A stretch of DNA of 42,084 nt from CAISGS01 sp044376615. Its GTDB lineage: Bacteria; Pseudomonadota; Alphaproteobacteria; Caulobacterales; Caulobacteraceae. The notes under the pieces are model-generated. The model saw only the letters and a program-made list of their open reading frames with translations. It was not told where the DNA came from and did no database searches. Position 1 is the first letter of the stretch; every line of letters begins with the position of its first letter. The stretch lies in contig JBILKO010000013.1 in assembly GCA_044376615.1 (NCBI GenBank), forward strand, positions 1 to 42,084, given 5' to 3'. Below, one piece after another: positions 24,412 through 33,020 of the stretch. The position numbers were made by a program, and so were the translations under genes.

Positions 24412-25044
24412 AAGGCCTTGGGGGTCAAAGCAGCTCAGATAGCAAGCCTTGCGGCAAAACTAGGCCGTTTGGCGCCCAAGCAAAAGGTCGGCACGCGCGA
24501 TTTACCTAGGCTTTGGCTGGTTACTGATCCGAACCGACTTGCCGACCCGCGTGAGGCGGCGGCTCAGCTCCCACCTGGAAGCGGGATTATCTATCGCGGC
24601 TTTGGCCGTCCTGAAGCTGACCAGGAGGCCATGGCCCTTGCTAAGCTGGCCAAGGTTCGCGGCCTCATCTTGCTCATCGGCGCTGATGCCGCCTTGGCCC
24701 AGCGGGTCGGCGCGGACGGGGTCCACCTACCAGAGCGGCTTGTGATAAGGGCGCGCCGTATCCGGGCAAGGCACCAAGGCTGGATTGTCACCGCCGCCGC
24801 CCACAGTCGAGCCGCCCTGGCCAGGGCCCAAACGCTTGGCCTGGATGCAGCCTTTGTTTCAACGGTATTTCAAAGCCTTAGCCCGTCGGCAGGGGCGCTG
24901 CTGGGGCCTGTAAAACTAGCAGGCTGGACACGGCACTCGTCCCTACCGATCATTGCGCTCGGCGGTATTGATGCCAAAACTGGGAAACGTTTAATAGCGA
25001 CCGGCGTTTATGGCCTAGCGGCCATTGAGGGGCTTAAAACTTAA
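24397..25044 (+). CDS. Thiamine phosphate synthase (ThiE/TenI)-like protein
   Basis: A 215-aa barrel protein at most. LPRLWLVTDPNRL opens the fold, with VGADGVHLPERL mid-way and LPIIALGGIDAKTGKRLIATGVYGLAAI at the phosphate-binding end, all typical of ThiE/TenI. However, the ThiE segment that normally reads GPxFxTxTK is replaced by STVFQSLSPSAG, losing the Thr/Lys signature, so thiamine phosphate synthase activity is doubtful. The start is uncertain: the frame opens with TTG at 24397, inside the divergent yggS start, and a TTG at 24418 has AAGGG upstream. Its 3' end overlaps ntrZ by 11 nt. Confidence 0.75.
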   Translation: MRKGHKALGVKAAQIASLAAKLGRLAPKQKVGTRDLPRLWLVTDPNRLADPREAAAQLPPGSGIIYRGFGRPEADQEAMALAKLAKVRGLILLIGADAALAQRVGADGVHLPERLVIRARRIRARHQGWIVTAAAHSRAALARAQTLGLDAAFVSTVFQSLSPSAGALLGPVKLAGWTRHSSLPIIALGGIDAKTGKRLIATGVYGLAAIEGLKT

Positions 25045-25465
25045 AGGCGGTTTCGAGACGGACGCGAGGCGCTTGATCCTCGGGCGCAGAATTGCGGGTC
25101 AGGCGGGCCGAATCACCCAAGGACACAGCGCCGCCGACCTGAAGAGACGGTGTAAGGCGATAAAACGCCCCAGCCTGAATGTCTTTCAACTGCACGTCAC
25201 GGCCAACCGGCTGATTGAGATCAAGTTTCAGACCCCAGCGGGACTTATCATTCCATTGCAAGGAACGGTGTTTGGTCTGGCCATCCCAGAGATTCTTGTC
25301 TTGCGCAAAGGCATCGCGCGTTACCGCTGTGCGAGCGGCAAGCTCCGCCGCTGCAGCGGCGGCGCGGCTACGGGCTGTGTCGGCCGCCGCGTGCGCAGAC
25401 ACCGCCACCCCAGCCAGGCTGAGGGTCAGAGCCGTTACAGCACACATTTGCCACAGACGCGTCAC
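25034..25465 (-). CDS. ntrZ: NtrZ family periplasmic regulator
   Basis: A 143-aa protein with a signal peptide (MTRLWQMCAVTALTLSLAGV, cleavage after SAHA). The mature part is helical and then beta-rich: RWGLKLDLNQPVGRDVQLKDIQAGAF, YRLTPSLQVGGAVSLGD and a closing PRVRLETAFKF. This closing motif and the size match NtrZ, a periplasmic protein that restrains the NtrY sensor kinase in Caulobacter. ntrY/ntrX are not in this window. Start is GTG at 25465 with GGAGA about 10 nt upstream; an ATG at 25447 would shorten the signal peptide. Confidence 0.85.
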   Translation of the reverse strand: MTRLWQMCAVTALTLSLAGVAVSAHAAADTARSRAAAAAAELAARTAVTRDAFAQDKNLWDGQTKHRSLQWNDKSRWGLKLDLNQPVGRDVQLKDIQAGAFYRLTPSLQVGGAVSLGDSARLTRNSAPEDQAPRVRLETAFKF

Positions 25466-25537
25466 GACAATCCAGTCTCCGAACCTGATGGGCAAACCTA
25501 ATCCCAAAAGGTTAAAATCTAATCCTACACTCATCCC

Positions 25538-25566
25538 TTTTAAGAGGGTCTGATTTCAAGGGTCAA
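25538..25566 (-). promoter_or_regulatory. Putative ntrZ promoter
   Basis: On the minus strand TTGACC (25566-25561) and TTAAAA (25543-25538) are exactly 17 nt apart, about 75 nt upstream of the ntrZ start. Confidence 0.5.
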
Positions 25567-25576
25567 CAGCTGCTTG

Positions 25577-25604
25577 TTGGTTGGGACTAACCTGTGTCTA
25601 TAAT
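25577..25604 (+). promoter_or_regulatory. Putative promoter for DUF3576 lipoprotein / leuS unit
   Basis: TTGGTT (25577-25582) and a perfect TATAAT (25599-25604) with a 16-nt spacer. A start near 25611 would leave a leader of about 145 nt before the DUF3576 gene. Confidence 0.5.
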
Positions 25605-25754
25605 TTTGTCGCTTGTATGGCCCCTGTTGCGCCTTAGCCACGCGATTCGTGTTTGGCGGTCGCGCCGGCTTGCTATAGACCGGTGGAGACAAGGTCGGGG
25701 GCGACGGTGCTGATCCGAAAAAGCGGGTCCGCCATTGCAGTGGAGCGATTGGGT

Positions 25755-26270
25755 ATGGATTTGTTTCGTAAGGCAGGTTTGGTGATGGTGTCGGTCAGCC
25801 TGGTAGGCCTGACCGCGTGCTCTAGCCTGGGAAGGTCCGGGGCCAAGAGCCCAACTGTGTTTCAAACTCAAGAAGAGGGCGGCTTTAACCCGTTCCGGTT
25901 TCGTGGCGGCGGCGGTGCAGCCAATAGCGAGGGCGCTACGATCGGCGTCAACAGCTTTTTGTGGCGCGCAAGCCTGGACACTTTGTCCTTTATGCCCTTG
26001 GCCTCGGCTGATCCTTACGGCGGCGTGATCATCACCGAATGGTATTCTAATCCCGAAAAGACCGATGAGCGCTTTAAGGCCACAGTCTATATTCTTGATG
26101 CTCGACTAAGGGCGGACGGGCTCAATGTTGCCGTGTTCAAACAGGTTAAGGATGCCGCTGGCAATTGGGTCGATTCCCAAGCTGCCGGCCAGACCGAGAC
26201 CGATATTGAAAACGCCATCCTGACCCGCGCACGCCAATTGCGGCTATCGACCGTCAATGGCAAGGGCTAG
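25755..26270 (+). CDS. DUF3576 family lipoprotein
   Basis: A 171-aa predicted lipoprotein. The signal MDLFRKAGLVMVSVSLVGL ends in the lipobox LTAC. The mature part carries the strongly conserved family segments IGVNSFLWRASLDTLSFMPL and DPYGGVIITEWYSNP, then ERFKATVYILDARLRADGLNV. Function unknown; probably periplasmic-facing outer membrane. The start is the ATG at 25755 with GGAG 9 nt upstream; the open frame upstream to 25653 is ignored. It precedes leuS and lptE, the usual order in this group. Confidence 0.9.
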   Translation: MDLFRKAGLVMVSVSLVGLTACSSLGRSGAKSPTVFQTQEEGGFNPFRFRGGGGAANSEGATIGVNSFLWRASLDTLSFMPLASADPYGGVIITEWYSNPEKTDERFKATVYILDARLRADGLNVAVFKQVKDAAGNWVDSQAAGQTETDIENAILTRARQLRLSTVNGKG

Positions 26271-26279
26271 CTAAGTTTC

Positions 26280-26310
26280 GGGCCGGGCTTAAACGTCTGG
26301 CCCCGGTTTT
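26280..26310 (+). terminator. Possible terminator or attenuator before leuS
   Basis: GGGCC (26280-26284) pairs with GGCCC (26299-26303), followed by CGG and TTTT (26307-26310). The stem is short and the T-run only four, so termination would be partial at best. Confidence 0.35.
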
Positions 26311-26345
26311 CAGTTTGATATCGAGTACAGGCCAGAAGCCCGATC

Positions 26346-28943
26346 ATGGCGCGTTATAATCCAAAGGAATCCGAGCCCTTTTGGCGCAAGGCGTGGGATC
26401 AGGCTGAGGTGTTTAAGACACTCCAGCCCGAAGACGCGGGCGGCCGCCCAAAATACTATGTCCTCGAAATGTTCCCCTACCCGTCCGGGCGCATTCATAT
26501 GGGCCATGTGCGCAACTATGCCATGGGTGATGTTGTGGCCCGGTTTAAGCGCGCAAGGGGTTATAATGTCCTGCATCCCATGGGCTGGGACGCCTTTGGC
26601 ATGCCCGCCGAAAACGCGGCCATGGAGCGCGGCATCCACCCCAAGGGCTGGACCTATGACAATATTGCCGCCATGCGGGGTCAGCTCAAATTGCTCGGCC
26701 TGTCGATCGACTGGTCACGCGAATTTGCCACCTGTGACCCTAGCTATTACGGCCATCAGCAGGCCTGGTTTTTAAGCCTTCTGAGGAAGGGTCTGGTCTA
26801 TCGCAAAGAGGGCGTGGTCAATTGGGACCCGGTCGATATGACCGTGCTGGCCAATGAACAGGTCATAGACGGCAAGGGCTGGCGCTCGGGTGCGGTGGTC
26901 GAAAAGCGCAAGCTGACCCAGTGGTTTTTGCGCATTACCGACTATGCTGACGCCCTGATCGAGGGCCTGGGCGGGCTAGATCGCTGGCCGGACAAGGTCC
27001 GGATCATGCAGGAAAACTGGATTGGTCGGTCCAAGGGCCTGCGCCTCTCGTTCAAGTTTTCGGCCGCTTCGCCCGCTGGATTTGAGGCGGGCCTTGAGGT
27101 CTATACCACGCGCCCTGACACCCTGTTTGGCGCAAGCTTTTTGGCCATTGCCCCTGACCATCCCCTTTCAGAAGCCCTCGCGCAAAGCGATCCGGCCGTG
27201 GCGGCCTTTGTTGCCGAGTGTCGCAAGGGCGGGGCTTCGGGCGCGGATATTGAGACGGCTGAGAAAATGGGCCTGGATACGGGCCTTAGGGTCGTCAATC
27301 CACTGGCTCCCAACCAAACCCTGCCGGTCTGGATCGGCAATTTCGTGCTTATGGACTATGGCACCGGCGCGATTTTTGGCTGCCCAGCCCATGATCAGCG
27401 CGATCTGGACTTTGCCCGCAAATATGATCTGAACGTCCAGCCCGTGGTCCTGCCCCCCGGCGAAGACCCTCAGACCTATACGGTCGCGAACGAAGCCTAT
27501 ACTGGCCCTGGCGTCCTTTTCAATTCGCGATTCCTAGACGGGCTCGATATCGAAACTGCCAAGGCCAAGGTGATTGATCAGATTGAGTCCGTCGACCAGG
27601 GCCAGGGCGCAACGGTCTATCGGCTGCGCGACTGGGGCGTCTCGCGCCAACGCTATTGGGGCTGCCCCATACCGGTCATTCACTGCCAGGCTTGCGGTGT
27701 TGTGCCCGTGCCTAACGACCTATTGCCCGTCGTCCTGCCCGATGATGTGACCTTTGACCGGCCAGGCAATCCCTTGCTGCGCCATCCAACCTGGCGCCAC
27801 ACGACCTGCCCAAGCTGCGGCGCGGCCGCTGAGCGCGAAACCGATACGCTCGATACTTTTGTTGACAGTTCTTGGTATTTTGCCCGCTTTGCCGACCCAA
27901 CCTCGCCCAGCCCAATCCATAAGGCCGCCGCCGATTATTGGCTGCCAGTGGATCAATACATTGGCGGGGTCGAGCATGCGGTCCTGCACCTGCTCTATGC
28001 CCGCTTTGTCACCCGGGCCCTGCGCGATACCGGCGCCTTGGACGTGGCCGAGCCGTTTGCCGGCCTCTTTACTCAGGGCATGGTCACGCACGAGACCTAT
28101 CGCGGCCCCGATGGCCAATGGGTTGAGCCGCAATCGGTCGAGATCATTGCCGAGGGTAATCATCGCCGCGCGGCCATGGTTGAAGGCGGCGCACCGGTGG
28201 TGATTGGCGACATTGAAAAAATGTCCAAGTCCAAAAAGAATGTCGTCGCGCCTGAAGACATTTTTGACGCTTACGGCGTTGATGCTGCCCGCCTGTTCGT
28301 CATGTCCGACAGCCCGCCAGAGCGCGATGTCCAATGGACCAATGGCGGCGTTGAGGGTGCCTGGCGTTTCGTGAATCGGGTCTGGACCGAATTTGATAGC
28401 CAGCCAGACGGGCCGGTTATGGCTGTGCCCTACCTGGATAATCCTGAAGCCCTCGACCTGATCAAGGCGGCGCACCGGCTGATCAAGGCCTTGACCGACA
28501 GTATTGAGGCCTTCCGCTTCAATAGCGGAATTGCCAAGCTTTATGAGTTTTTGAATATTATCAAGGCCTTACCGGCGGCCGGCGCGAGCGCAGAGGTTCT
28601 CGCTGCTAGGGCTGAGGCCTTATCGGTCCTAGCGCGCCTGATTGCCCCGTTTACCCCGCATCTGGCCGAGGCCTGTTGGGTGCGCATTGGCGGCAACGGC
28701 ATGGTGGTCAATGCGCCCTGGCCAGAGCTGGACGCTGCGCTTGCCGCCGACGATCAACGCATCTTACCAGTCCAGATTAATGGTAAGCGCCGAGGCGAGG
28801 TCTCAGTTCCGGCTGGGCTTGGCCATGCCGAGGTCGAAAAGCTGGCCCTGGCGGATGAGGCAGTTGCGCGTCATCTTGAGGGGCTTACAGTGCGCAAGGT
28901 GATTGTGGTGACCGACCGGATCGTCAATATCGTCGCCAGCTAA
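26346..28943 (+). CDS. leuS: Leucine-tRNA ligase
   Basis: An 865-aa class I aminoacyl-tRNA synthetase. The HIGH motif is HMGH at residues 51-54, in YPSGRIHMGHVRNYAMGDV. KMSKS is at residues 625-629. The CP1 editing domain between them shows TTRPDTLFGASFLAIAPDHPL and GTGAIFGCPAHDQRD. WGCPIPVIHCQACGVVPVP, with paired cysteines, and EYF-type C-terminal parts complete the normal bacterial length. No sign of truncation. lptE follows immediately. Confidence 0.98.
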   Translation: MARYNPKESEPFWRKAWDQAEVFKTLQPEDAGGRPKYYVLEMFPYPSGRIHMGHVRNYAMGDVVARFKRARGYNVLHPMGWDAFGMPAENAAMERGIHPKGWTYDNIAAMRGQLKLLGLSIDWSREFATCDPSYYGHQQAWFLSLLRKGLVYRKEGVVNWDPVDMTVLANEQVIDGKGWRSGAVVEKRKLTQWFLRITDYADALIEGLGGLDRWPDKVRIMQENWIGRSKGLRLSFKFSAASPAGFEAGLEVYTTRPDTLFGASFLAIAPDHPLSEALAQSDPAVAAFVAECRKGGASGADIETAEKMGLDTGLRVVNPLAPNQTLPVWIGNFVLMDYGTGAIFGCPAHDQRDLDFARKYDLNVQPVVLPPGEDPQTYTVANEAYTGPGVLFNSRFLDGLDIETAKAKVIDQIESVDQGQGATVYRLRDWGVSRQRYWGCPIPVIHCQACGVVPVPNDLLPVVLPDDVTFDRPGNPLLRHPTWRHTTCPSCGAAAERETDTLDTFVDSSWYFARFADPTSPSPIHKAAADYWLPVDQYIGGVEHAVLHLLYARFVTRALRDTGALDVAEPFAGLFTQGMVTHETYRGPDGQWVEPQSVEIIAEGNHRRAAMVEGGAPVVIGDIEKMSKSKKNVVAPEDIFDAYGVDAARLFVMSDSPPERDVQWTNGGVEGAWRFVNRVWTEFDSQPDGPVMAVPYLDNPEALDLIKAAHRLIKALTDSIEAFRFNSGIAKLYEFLNIIKALPAAGASAEVLAARAEALSVLARLIAPFTPHLAEACWVRIGGNGMVVNAPWPELDAALAADDQRILPVQINGKRRGEVSVPAGLGHAEVEKLALADEAVARHLEGLTVRKVIVVTDRIVNIVAS

Positions 28944-28979
28944 GTGTTATTTGTGCCAAGCCTGGATCGGGGCAGGATG

Positions 28980-29489
28980 ATGAAACAGTCCATGGAAATG
29001 ATTGCGCGCCTTGGGGCCGTCCTGTCCACCTGCCTGGTTGTCTCGGCCTGCGGTTTTGTGCCGCTTTATGGTCAAGGCGGCGTCAATCAGGGCCTATCGG
29101 CCATCGAGGTCCATGTGCCCCAGGGCCGCAGCGCCTATCTGGTGCGCGAAAGCCTGGATGATTCGCTTGGCCGCGATCTGCGCCAACCCGCTCTTTACAG
29201 GCTTGATATCACGGTCGATGAGCGCCGGTTTGCACGCGGCCTTCGTATCGACAATGTCGCCAATCGCTATGAGCTGCAGCTCAAGGTCGGATACAAGCTG
29301 ATCAATAAGGCAACCGGCACGGTTGTGCTGACTGGCTCTGCGCCAGTCGCCGTGACCTATGATTCGGCCGACGCCCCTTATGGCGGCATTACAGCCCAGC
29401 AAGATGGGCAAAAGCGGGCGGCGTCTCAGGCGGCCCAGCAGATCCAGCTCGAAATATCCCGCTATCTTGCCAAATTGCCCAAACCCTAG
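28980..29489 (+). CDS. lptE: LPS assembly lipoprotein LptE
   Basis: A 169-aa lipoprotein starting MKQSMEMIARLGAVLSTCL with lipobox VSAC, followed directly by GFVPLYG, the hallmark of alphaproteobacterial LptE. The remainder (YRLDITVDERRFARGLRIDN, RYELQLKVGYKLI) fits the family. It partners LptD in placing LPS in the outer membrane. The start is set at the ATG at 28980 with GGGGCAGG upstream; ATG 28977 and GTG 28944 are in frame too. Lies between leuS and holA, the standard order. Confidence 0.9.
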   Translation: MKQSMEMIARLGAVLSTCLVVSACGFVPLYGQGGVNQGLSAIEVHVPQGRSAYLVRESLDDSLGRDLRQPALYRLDITVDERRFARGLRIDNVANRYELQLKVGYKLINKATGTVVLTGSAPVAVTYDSADAPYGGITAQQDGQKRAASQAAQQIQLEISRYLAKLPKP

Positions 29490-29507
29490 GCGGGCGGGCC
29501 AGGCCCT

Positions 29508-30560
29508 ATGATCCTATCCAAAAAGCCTGAGATTGACCGCTTTCTTACAGGGCCCAGCCAGGATATCCGCGCCGCCCTCATCTATGGCAAGGATCGCGGC
29601 ATTGTCCGGGAGCGCGGCAATCAATTAGCGGCCAAGACCACGGCCAGTCCCGACGACCCATTTGATGTCGCCGTCCTAACCGAAAATGACCTGGCTCAAG
29701 ATCCCGCCAAGCTTGTCGACGAACTCTCTGCCCAATCCCTGATGGGCGGTCGGCGTCTGGTTCGCTTGCGGCTCGGAGACAAGATCGCCGTCGATAAGGC
29801 CGTGGCCGAGGCCTTTAAGCAGCACGCCGATGGCCAGCTCAATTCCGGCGCCTTCTTGCTGATCGAGGCTGGCAATCTGGGCCGCGAGTCTGGCCTGCGC
29901 AAAGCGATGGAGGCGGCCAAGACCGGCGCCGTGGTCATCCCGTGCTATGAGGACGAGACCGGCGATATTGCCCGCTTGGTGCGCGATGCCCTGGCTACCG
30001 ACAAGGTCGGGCTCAGCAGCGATGCCATGGACCTTGTGGTCTCGCGCCTGCCCAAGGAGCGCGGCATTGTCCGCCAAGAGATTGAGCGCCTGGTTCTGTT
30101 TCTCGGGCCGGGCAACGGCGTGGTCGCGACCCCCGCGGACCTTGCCGGATTTGTCGGGGTCGAACCCGATGCCTCACTAAGCGACGCCGCCTTTGATGCT
30201 TTTAGTGGTCGCCTTGGCGCTGCCCAGTCCGGTCTTCGCCGCGCCTTTATGGAGGGCGAAACCGGTCCCGCCGCCGTGCGCGCGATCGGCTATCAGTTAG
30301 CAAGGCTGCGCAAGGCCCTGACCCTGGTTCAATCCGGTGCTGGCCTGCAAGAAGCCGCCAAGGCCTGCGGCGTGTTCTGGAAACAGGAGCGGGAGTTTTT
30401 GCGTCAGGCCAGGGCCTGGACCCTCGAACACCTCAACACGGTTCAGCCAGATGTCTTAAGCGCCGACCAGGCCTGTAAGACCACGGGCTCGCCAGACCTC
30501 CTAATAGCGGAGCGCCTCGCCCTATCGATAGCCGGGCGGGCCAAGCGCCTGGGCCTTTAA
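29508..30560 (+). CDS. holA: DNA polymerase III subunit delta
   Basis: A 350-aa clamp-loader delta subunit. It begins MILSKKPEIDRFLTGPSQDIRAALIYGKDRGIV-type sequence with the Rossmann-like ATP-fold (non-Walker in delta), then EAGNLGRESGLRKAMEAA and LVVSRLPKERGIVRQEIERLVLF. The C-terminal collar domain holds RAIGYQLARLRKAL. It loads the beta clamp at the replication fork. Starts 18 nt after lptE, and a terminator follows. Confidence 0.94.
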   Translation: MILSKKPEIDRFLTGPSQDIRAALIYGKDRGIVRERGNQLAAKTTASPDDPFDVAVLTENDLAQDPAKLVDELSAQSLMGGRRLVRLRLGDKIAVDKAVAEAFKQHADGQLNSGAFLLIEAGNLGRESGLRKAMEAAKTGAVVIPCYEDETGDIARLVRDALATDKVGLSSDAMDLVVSRLPKERGIVRQEIERLVLFLGPGNGVVATPADLAGFVGVEPDASLSDAAFDAFSGRLGAAQSGLRRAFMEGETGPAAVRAIGYQLARLRKALTLVQSGAGLQEAAKACGVFWKQEREFLRQARAWTLEHLNTVQPDVLSADQACKTTGSPDLLIAERLALSIAGRAKRLGL

Positions 30561-30572
30561 ACGATTTACCTT

Positions 30573-30600
30573 CGCTTAACCATAATTAAGCGTGTTTTTT
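30573..30600 (+). terminator. Rho-independent terminator after holA
   Basis: CGCTTAA (30573-30579) pairs with TTAAGCG (30586-30592) around CCATAA, followed by TGTTTTTT. It ends the DUF3576-leuS-lptE-holA unit and separates it from convergent parB. The AT-rich stem is moderate, but the T-run is good. Confidence 0.75.
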
Positions 30601-30631
30601 CAGTGCTTTAAATAAAACTGGCGAAATTAGC

Positions 30632-31543
30632 TCAGGCCAGCGTATCGGAATGCCCGCCCGTGCGCGTCAGACGGCGACAAAGATCGTCCAACTGCTCGAG
30701 CGTTGCATAGTGAAGCCGAATTTCACCCACCCCGCCGCGGTCGACAATCTCGACCTCTAGGCCAAGCACATCCGACAGGTCTGATTCTAAGGCGCGAGTA
30801 TCGGCATCCTTGGCCTCTGATCTGGCCGAGCCCTTACCTGTCGGGGCTAGCCCAGGCCCCTCGGCCGCTTTTCGCGCCAGGGCTTCAGCGGCGCGAACCG
30901 AAAGACCCTCTGCCACGATCTGCCGGGCCAGGGCCGCCGGGTCCTGGGTTGAGGCAATGGCTCTTGCATGACCGGCGCTCAACTGGCCCGCAGCCAATAG
31001 GTCCCGAACCGCTTGTGGCAGGCCAAGCAGGCGCAAGGCATTGGCAACATGGCTGCGGCTCTTGCCCACGGTTTGGGCGACGGCGTCCTGGGTGCGGCCA
31101 AACCGCTCCATCAGGGCCTGATAGCCTAGGGCCTCTTCAAGAGCATTGAGGTCGGCGCGCTGAATATTCTCAATAATGCCGATTTCGAGGACGGCGAGAT
31201 CATCCAGCTCGCGGACAACCACGGGCAGGGTCTTAAGGCCTACCCTTTGCGCCGCCCGCCAGCGTCGCTCGCCCGCAACGATCTGAAACTGGCCAGGCAG
31301 GCCCGGCGCAGGCCGCACCAGGATCGGCTGTAAGACCCCTTTTTGCCGGATCGAGTCGGCCAACTCGACGAGGTCGCCTTCGGCAAATTGGCGGCGCGGC
31401 TGATCAGGATTGCGGATGATCAGCTCGATCGGCGTTTCTTGCGTATTGCGACTGGGCGCACCCTGGCCCTCGACCGCCTCAGCATCAGCCTCGCCCAATA
31501 GGGCCGACAAGCCACGCCCCAAACCCCTACGCCCTTCGGCCAT
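30632..31543 (-). CDS. parB: Chromosome partitioning protein ParB
   Basis: A 303-aa CTP-dependent parS-binding clamp protein. N-terminal GRGLSALLGE, then the CTPase region with IVAGERRWRAAQR, ENIQRADLNALEEALGYQ, and the helix-turn-helix DAVAQTVGKSRSHVANALRLLGLP. The C-terminal dimerisation part is LTRTGGHSDTLA. It acts with ParA (directly upstream) and the two parS sites 3.5 kb away. Gene separated from parA by 27 nt. Confidence 0.97.
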   Translation of the reverse strand: MAEGRRGLGRGLSALLGEADAEAVEGQGAPSRNTQETPIELIIRNPDQPRRQFAEGDLVELADSIRQKGVLQPILVRPAPGLPGQFQIVAGERRWRAAQRVGLKTLPVVVRELDDLAVLEIGIIENIQRADLNALEEALGYQALMERFGRTQDAVAQTVGKSRSHVANALRLLGLPQAVRDLLAAGQLSAGHARAIASTQDPAALARQIVAEGLSVRAAEALARKAAEGPGLAPTGKGSARSEAKDADTRALESDLSDVLGLEVEIVDRGGVGEIRLHYATLEQLDDLCRRLTRTGGHSDTLA

Positions 31544-31570
31544 ATCTTATAATCCTGTTAAATCAGAGTC

Positions 31571-32392
31571 TTAGGCGGCATTGGCCTGGCGCTCACGCTC
31601 TCTTTGCACCAGTTCGCGCGCGAGCTTGAGATAGGCGACACTGCCCGTGCATTTGAGATCATAAATCAGGACCGGTTTGCCGAACGAGGGGGCCTCCGAC
31701 ACCCGCACATTGCGCGGAATAACCGTATCATAGACCTTGTCGCCAAAATGCGCCCTGACGTCCTGCGCCACCTGGTCGGACAAGCTATTACGCTTGTCAT
31801 ACATGGTCAGGACCACCCCTTGAATTTCTAAGGTCGGATTGAGGCTGCCCCGCACCATGTCCACAGTCCGCATCAGCTGACTCAGGCCCTCAAGCGCGAA
31901 AAACTCACATTGCAGCGGCACCAAAACCGCATCTGCGCCCGCCATCGCATTGACAGTCAGCAGGTTCAGAGACGGTGGGCAGTCGATCAGGACATAGGTA
32001 TAGCGCTCCGGCCCCGTATCTGCACGCAGCAGCTTTAAGGCATCGCGCAATTTAAACGACCGGCCAGAAACCTGGCTCAGCTCCATCTCAACGCCAGACA
32101 GGTCTGCATCTGACGGCACAATATCCAGGCCAGGCACGCTGGTCTTAACGGCGGCAGCGACGAGGGGCTTTTCGCCTAAGAGCACGTCATAGATCGTCGT
32201 GGTGCGCTGCTGGCGCGGTACGCCAAGCCCGGTGGAGGCATTGCCCTGCGGATCTAGATCCAGGATCAGAACCTGCTCGCCGACAGCAGCCAGGGCGGTG
32301 CCGAGATTGATCGCCGTTGTGGTCTTACCCACGCCGCCCTTTTGGTTGGAAATGGACAGGACCCTCAGGCCATTATCCGCCAGCTTAGACAT
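31571..32392 (-). CDS. parA: Chromosome partitioning ATPase ParA
   Basis: A 273-aa deviant Walker ATPase that drives chromosome segregation. The KGGVGKTTT motif is at residues 18-26, with the signature Lys at K18. The mid motif is LLTVNAMAGADAVLVPLQCEFFALEGLSQLMRTV, and the start LRVLSISNQ is typical. Its start overlaps the rsmG stop by 8 nt, in the conserved rsmG-parA-parB order. Confidence 0.97.
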   Translation of the reverse strand: MSKLADNGLRVLSISNQKGGVGKTTTAINLGTALAAVGEQVLILDLDPQGNASTGLGVPRQQRTTTIYDVLLGEKPLVAAAVKTSVPGLDIVPSDADLSGVEMELSQVSGRSFKLRDALKLLRADTGPERYTYVLIDCPPSLNLLTVNAMAGADAVLVPLQCEFFALEGLSQLMRTVDMVRGSLNPTLEIQGVVLTMYDKRNSLSDQVAQDVRAHFGDKVYDTVIPRNVRVSEAPSFGKPVLIYDLKCTGSVAYLKLARELVQRERERQANAA

Positions 32393-33020
32393 GTCTCAGG
32401 CCTCTAATCTCAATAATGCGGCCGCGCGGATCGCTGCGGCTTGGGAAACACTGGCTTTCAAACGACCATAGCTTTTCGGCCAAGGCGCGCTCGGCGTCCA
32501 GCCCCTCACCCTTCAAAAATAGCCCAACCGCACCAACTTTAAGAAAGGGTTCGGCAAAGCCCAAAAGCCGGTCAAGCGGCGCAAACGCCCTGGCCACTAC
32601 CCGATCCACCTTCAGGCGCAAGGTCTCAGCGCGGCCATTATGCACCTGAACTGGCAGATCCAGGGTATCGACGACGCAGGACAGAAACCGGCAACGCTTG
32701 GCCAGGGTCTCCACAAGATGCACCTTGGCACCCGGCCTATCTTTCAGAAAGATGGCCAGAACAAGACCCGGAAACCCCGCTCCAGCCCCTAGATCGGCCC
32801 AGGTCAGGGCCTCTGACGCCAGATCCAGCAATTGGGCGCTGTCATAGGCGTGCCGGCCCCAAAACTGGGCCATGGCCGAGGGTCCGACCAGGTTCATCTT
32901 GCCGTTCCAGTCTTCAAGCAGAGCGCGAAAGGCCTCAAGATCAGCCATTTGCTGCGCAGTCGCGCCGGTCGCTGCCTGGAAACTCGCAGCATCTGTGACT
33001 TGGACGGCCTCAAGCAGCAT
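32385..33020 (-). CDS. rsmG: 16S rRNA (guanine-527-N7)-methyltransferase RsmG
   Basis: A 211-aa SAM-dependent methyltransferase. The SAM site is ADLGAGAGFPGLVLAI, preceded by MNLVGPS and RHAYDSAQLL, and VVARAFAPLDRLLGFAEPFL follows. It methylates G527 of 16S rRNA. The start is the ATG at 33020 with GTAGG upstream, overlapping the 3' end of mnmG by 11 nt; GTG at 33023 is also in frame. Confidence 0.95.
   Translation of the reverse strand: MLLEAVQVTDAASFQAATGATAQQMADLEAFRALLEDWNGKMNLVGPSAMAQFWGRHAYDSAQLLDLASEALTWADLGAGAGFPGLVLAIFLKDRPGAKVHLVETLAKRCRFLSCVVDTLDLPVQVHNGRAETLRLKVDRVVARAFAPLDRLLGFAEPFLKVGAVGLFLKGEGLDAERALAEKLWSFESQCFPSRSDPRGRIIEIRGLRHV

Larger units (their letters stand above)
25466..25754. 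other. Divergent intergenic region between ntrZ and the DUF3576 gene
   Basis: 289 nt holding the putative ntrZ promoter (minus, 25538-25566) and two possible plus-strand promoters for the DUF3576-leuS unit: TTGGTT-16-TATAAT (25577-25604) and a second -10-like TATAGA at 25674-25679. Nothing else is evident. Confidence 0.5.

Noticed and set aside
30576..30583. TTAACCAT, matching the CtrA 8-mer, and TTAA-N6-TTAA
   Set aside because: It sits inside the holA terminator, downstream of both flanking genes, and the spacing is 6 rather than 7. The hairpin explains the TTAA repeats.
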